A DNA stretch of 64,000 nucleotides from Lunularia cruciata. Lineage: Eukaryota; Streptophyta; Marchantiopsida; Lunulariales; Lunulariaceae. Within the stretch, counting starts at the first letter, position 1. Each line of letters begins with the position of its first letter. Made by a program: the position numbers and the translations under genes. The notes beneath the pieces are model-generated. The model was given only the letters and a program-made list of their open reading frames with translations. It did not search any database and was not told the DNA's origin. Location: the NCBI GenBank assembly GCA_948567375.1, contig OX419755.1:2795001-2859000 (forward strand). Direction: 5' to 3'. Below are positions 61,370-64,000 of the stretch, piece after piece.

Positions 61370-62280
61370 GCAATCCAAGTGCCATTGGGTGTTTGGGATG
61401 CTAATAGGAATTGATTCTTCAAGAGGATTTTCTCTCATTTTTTCATTTGCCTCCTCTAGTGATGTGATTACAAGGCATGTTCCATCCATGAACCCTACTT
61501 CCTCCTCCATACCACCAATACTAACTGATGCAAGAGGAGATATATTGGCTCTACCTCCAAATTAAATCCATTCTTTGAAAAAATTACAATTATGATTGAG
61601 TTTATCCTTGATTTTTCTCCATCCTTGCTTCAAGTCCTTGTTGGTGAGACCCTCCCTAGTGCAATTCCTTTTTCATTCTTGAGTATCTTTGTATGATTTC
61701 ACGTATAAAGCCTATTTGCCCATTTTTTTTGTAAAGCTTATCACCATTTATGGAGGATGGAAATCCTCACCCGTGCCAAACCCAGTAAGTGGCCATGTAG
61801 CTGAATGCTGTGTTTTTTTATAGCGTTTTTACTATTTCCTCCATGGATCTGACTAAAATGCTTAGGATCCTCTAAATAATCAAGTATTTGAGAGTAGTGG
61901 TGATAAGCCATCCTAAATTGGTCATCTTCACCCTTAATTATTTTTGCCCAAACTGCTACTTGGTGGGTGGACAATAACCCATGACCCTCGCCATGTGCTT
62001 GCCCATACACACCCTTTGATCCTTTGCTTGTTGCATTCAAACGTAGAAGTGGGACTGAAGCAACCATCTTCTCAAGTAATTCTTGGAATCAAACAGGCAT
62101 AGGAGGGATGGGAGCAAATTCAGTTTGCAAAGTAGAGTGAATAGGAGATTCATCCATGTTTCTAAAGTATAAGAAGTAAATCTAGATTTTGATTTCAATT
62201 TGCCCGCATGTACTCTATTACTATATTTTGTTGGGATGGTCGGGCAATAGGCGGTGTGTTTACTCACCAATTCCAACACC
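60700..62280 (-). pseudogene. Degenerate repeat-borne coding region, copy 2
   Basis: This is the minus-strand homologue of 1-1,480. The best block (62,067-61,741) holds EDDQFRMAYHHYSQILDYLE. After it (61,740-61,560) a frame with stops reads in fragments such as HQQGLEARMEKNQG, compatible with a Myb/trihelix-like LKxGWxKIKD pattern. A (TA)n tract interrupts the middle and a KERCKMAWIANGK coiled-coil-like block lies at about 60,880. No intact frame exists. Function is unknown. Confidence 0.4.
61279..61366. repeat. (TA)n microsatellite, about 44 repeats
   Basis: An unbroken alternating TA tract of roughly 88 bp. The two Tyr-Ile-repeat frames through it are artefacts of the tract. Confidence 0.97.
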
Positions 62281-62990
62281 TTTGAACAAGAATAACAAAA
62301 TGTTCTAATGGTGTACCACTAGGAACTATTCTAACATGTCTGACATGTCAATCTGCTGGAGGGGTATGATGAGATGCAAGCCCAAGGAGAGGAGACTATG
62401 ATTTCAACATAGTAGAAGGATGCAAGAGGATTTGCAAACCAGATTTAACACGGGGTTTTCCATTACATTCTCTCATAATCCGTCTCTCACTTACATCTGG
62501 CTTAATCCGGGTGGTTAGTGTAACATGGGTGGTTAGAATTAGTTCCAAAGTGCATTGGTAATTAGGTCCCGCATCTTCACAATAAACTAGCCGTAAAATG
62601 TAAAACCAAAACCTCCATTGGTGTTGACCTACTTTTTGGTACCCATAAAAATCTATACTAGACCATTCATTATTGGGACCACTAACTTTTATGAACACTT
62701 GTATAATATTTTATGGAGTTCAAAGCTCTACCCATATAATTTCAAAATTTTGGAATTTGAAACCCTTATTGTTGAAACATCCAGTACAAAAAGTCTTGAA
62801 TTGGAAGTAGGATCTTGTCAAACATGCTCAAGACTTACTATTATGTTATGCATATAAAATCTGGAAGACGAGGGATTGAATCCCTGAATTTTGTCACATT
62901 TAAGGGCCTTAATATCCGAAGAGACTGGGTTTTCCAGATGCAGCGTGATCTTTCTAATATAAAACGTGTCTGGCCAAATTAATGATTCGT
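62281..62990. other. AT-rich DNA, no gene seen
   Basis: Only short frames without recognisable features are present. Confidence 0.45.
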
Positions 62991-63019
62991 ATTAGATATA
63001 TGTTATTAAAGGAGCATAA

Positions 63020-63240
63020 AAAACATAGAAAGATACATAATGATTTATTGTCGATTTCAGGAATGTTTCTAGCGACGCAGTGTTAGTAGTGTTGATCTTT
63101 ATCCCTATTGACGACATATGAAATCCCATGGATTTGGATCTTGCAGGGATCAAATTTTTGTTCGTCGAATGACCCACTCAGTGCCATCGGGCAATATTAC
63201 ACTAGGAAAAGTGGTATTACAATGTTTGAGATGATCGAAG
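63020..63240 (+). repeat. Internally deleted copy of the 43,250-45,330 repeat
   Basis: The 63,030-63,090 part matches 43,262-43,320 and the 63,112-63,240 part matches 45,197-45,320 of the same family. The roughly 1.9 kb between them is missing. Confidence 0.6.
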
Positions 63241-63380
63241 AGCAGAATCATTGGGGGTTTTCAGCAATAAGAATGACAAAAACTTGCAGTAATACTACGA
63301 AAAGTGGTATTGCAAAGATTGAGATGATCGAAGAGCAGAATCATTGGGGAGTTTCAGCAATAAGAATGACGGATTTTTAC
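63205..63380 (+). repeat. Tandem duplication, 93-bp unit, two copies
   Basis: Units start GGAAAAGTGGTATTACAATG and GAAAAGTGGTATTGCAAAG and share GAGATGATCGAAGAGCAGAA and TTTCAGCAATAAGAATGAC. The period is 93 bp, a multiple of three. Confidence 0.9.
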
Positions 63381-64000
63381 GGGTAGAATACTGACATTCG
63401 TAAATCTTGTTACGGGTGTAAAAAGAAAAGGTGTCCTCCGTAAATGATTTACGGGTGGTGGTTGTTCAAAGAGCATCCAGTTATAAAAATCAATGAAGGA
63501 ACTAAAGGTATATTAGCTGAATAACTCCCCAAATTTTCATTTAATTCCACATGTTGAGAGGGAAGGTGGAGGAAAGAGAATATGTGACATGGAAATTTAA
63601 ACATGTGACATGAAAAATTGAAAATTTTCTGAACAGTCACGTAGACTTATTCAACTTCATATGGACTGAAATTTGTCTTCAAAATTCTCGCATGGATCCA
63701 AAAGGTCAAGAGTAATAGAAGCCAAATAAATCCAAAAGAAAATTAATTTTACACGTGAATTTGGGAATTCCAGATATCCATTACTTCGTTCCTATCCAGC
63801 CGAAAGAGAAAATAATATTTGCTACGGTATGCGTTTCTATATGCCAATATGTATGGTGTGGGGTATGTTGAGGGTTGAGGATGCAAGTGAAAACAGAATA
63901 ATACAGTACATGAACCAAAGAAAATCAAGTGCTTCAACCTAGATTGGAAGTTATGAAGACATCGACCTGTGCCTCACGTGTTCAGTCTGTTTGACCTGAA

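Noticed and set aside
61196-61510. Two frames with Tyr-Ile repeats
   Set aside because: They come only from the (TA)n microsatellite.

Overview
The window is plant nuclear DNA: multi-exon genes with short GT-AG introns, a plant telo-box promoter motif, and large tracts of nested, decayed Ty1/copia and Ty3/gypsy retrotransposons. A DNMT3-type methyltransferase with its motifs in canonical order, as found here inside a retrotransposon, fits a non-flowering land plant or a close relative (bryophyte, lycophyte or fern grade). The species is inference only.

Layout. 1-13,291: a nested transposon block. A minus-strand copia element (about 2,632-13,291) has a chromovirus (2,838-8,642) inserted in one LTR, and the chromovirus holds a 746-bp solo LTR (4,522-5,267) with a perfect 5-bp target duplication. 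13,292-25,000: mostly unique, gene-poor DNA with several local duplications, hairpins and one unrecognised ORF. 25,000-41,100: the genic core, two plus-strand genes. The first encodes a plant MED26 (Mediator) homologue in nine exons (26,703-29,652). The second encodes a DEAD-box RNA helicase in ten exons (37,136-41,076) with a presequence-like N terminus, a p68/DRH1-type core and an RGG-like tail. 41,100-45,500: gene-free, with an extremely AT-rich island and a LINE-like remnant. 45,500-57,990: a second nested block (copia remnant, then an LTR, then a long Ty3 element, then a chromovirus solo LTR). 58,000-64,000: decayed repeats, an FCP1/NIF-phosphatase-like relic, microsatellites, and a second copy of the degenerate coding repeat seen at 1-1,480.

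The outstanding object is the Ty3 element at 46,707-57,014. Between its protease and reverse transcriptase lies an almost complete DNMT3-like cytosine-5 methyltransferase domain (about 51,830-52,800), with recognisable motifs I, IV (PC), VI (ENV), VIII and a C-terminal IX/X region. The copy is dead: it has premature stops and frameshifts, and nearly all the pol and methyltransferase stops can be explained by C-to-T transitions at CAG, CGA or TGG codons, as expected of methylated DNA. Its LTR ends are also permuted in an odd way.

The second notable signal is the chromovirus LTR family, present three times. It carries clusters of heat-shock-element-like GAAnnTTC units upstream of the promoter, a TATA box being intact in two of the three copies.

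The two host genes are independent single-gene units, not an operon. One acts in Pol II transcription and the other in RNA remodelling, possibly in an organelle.
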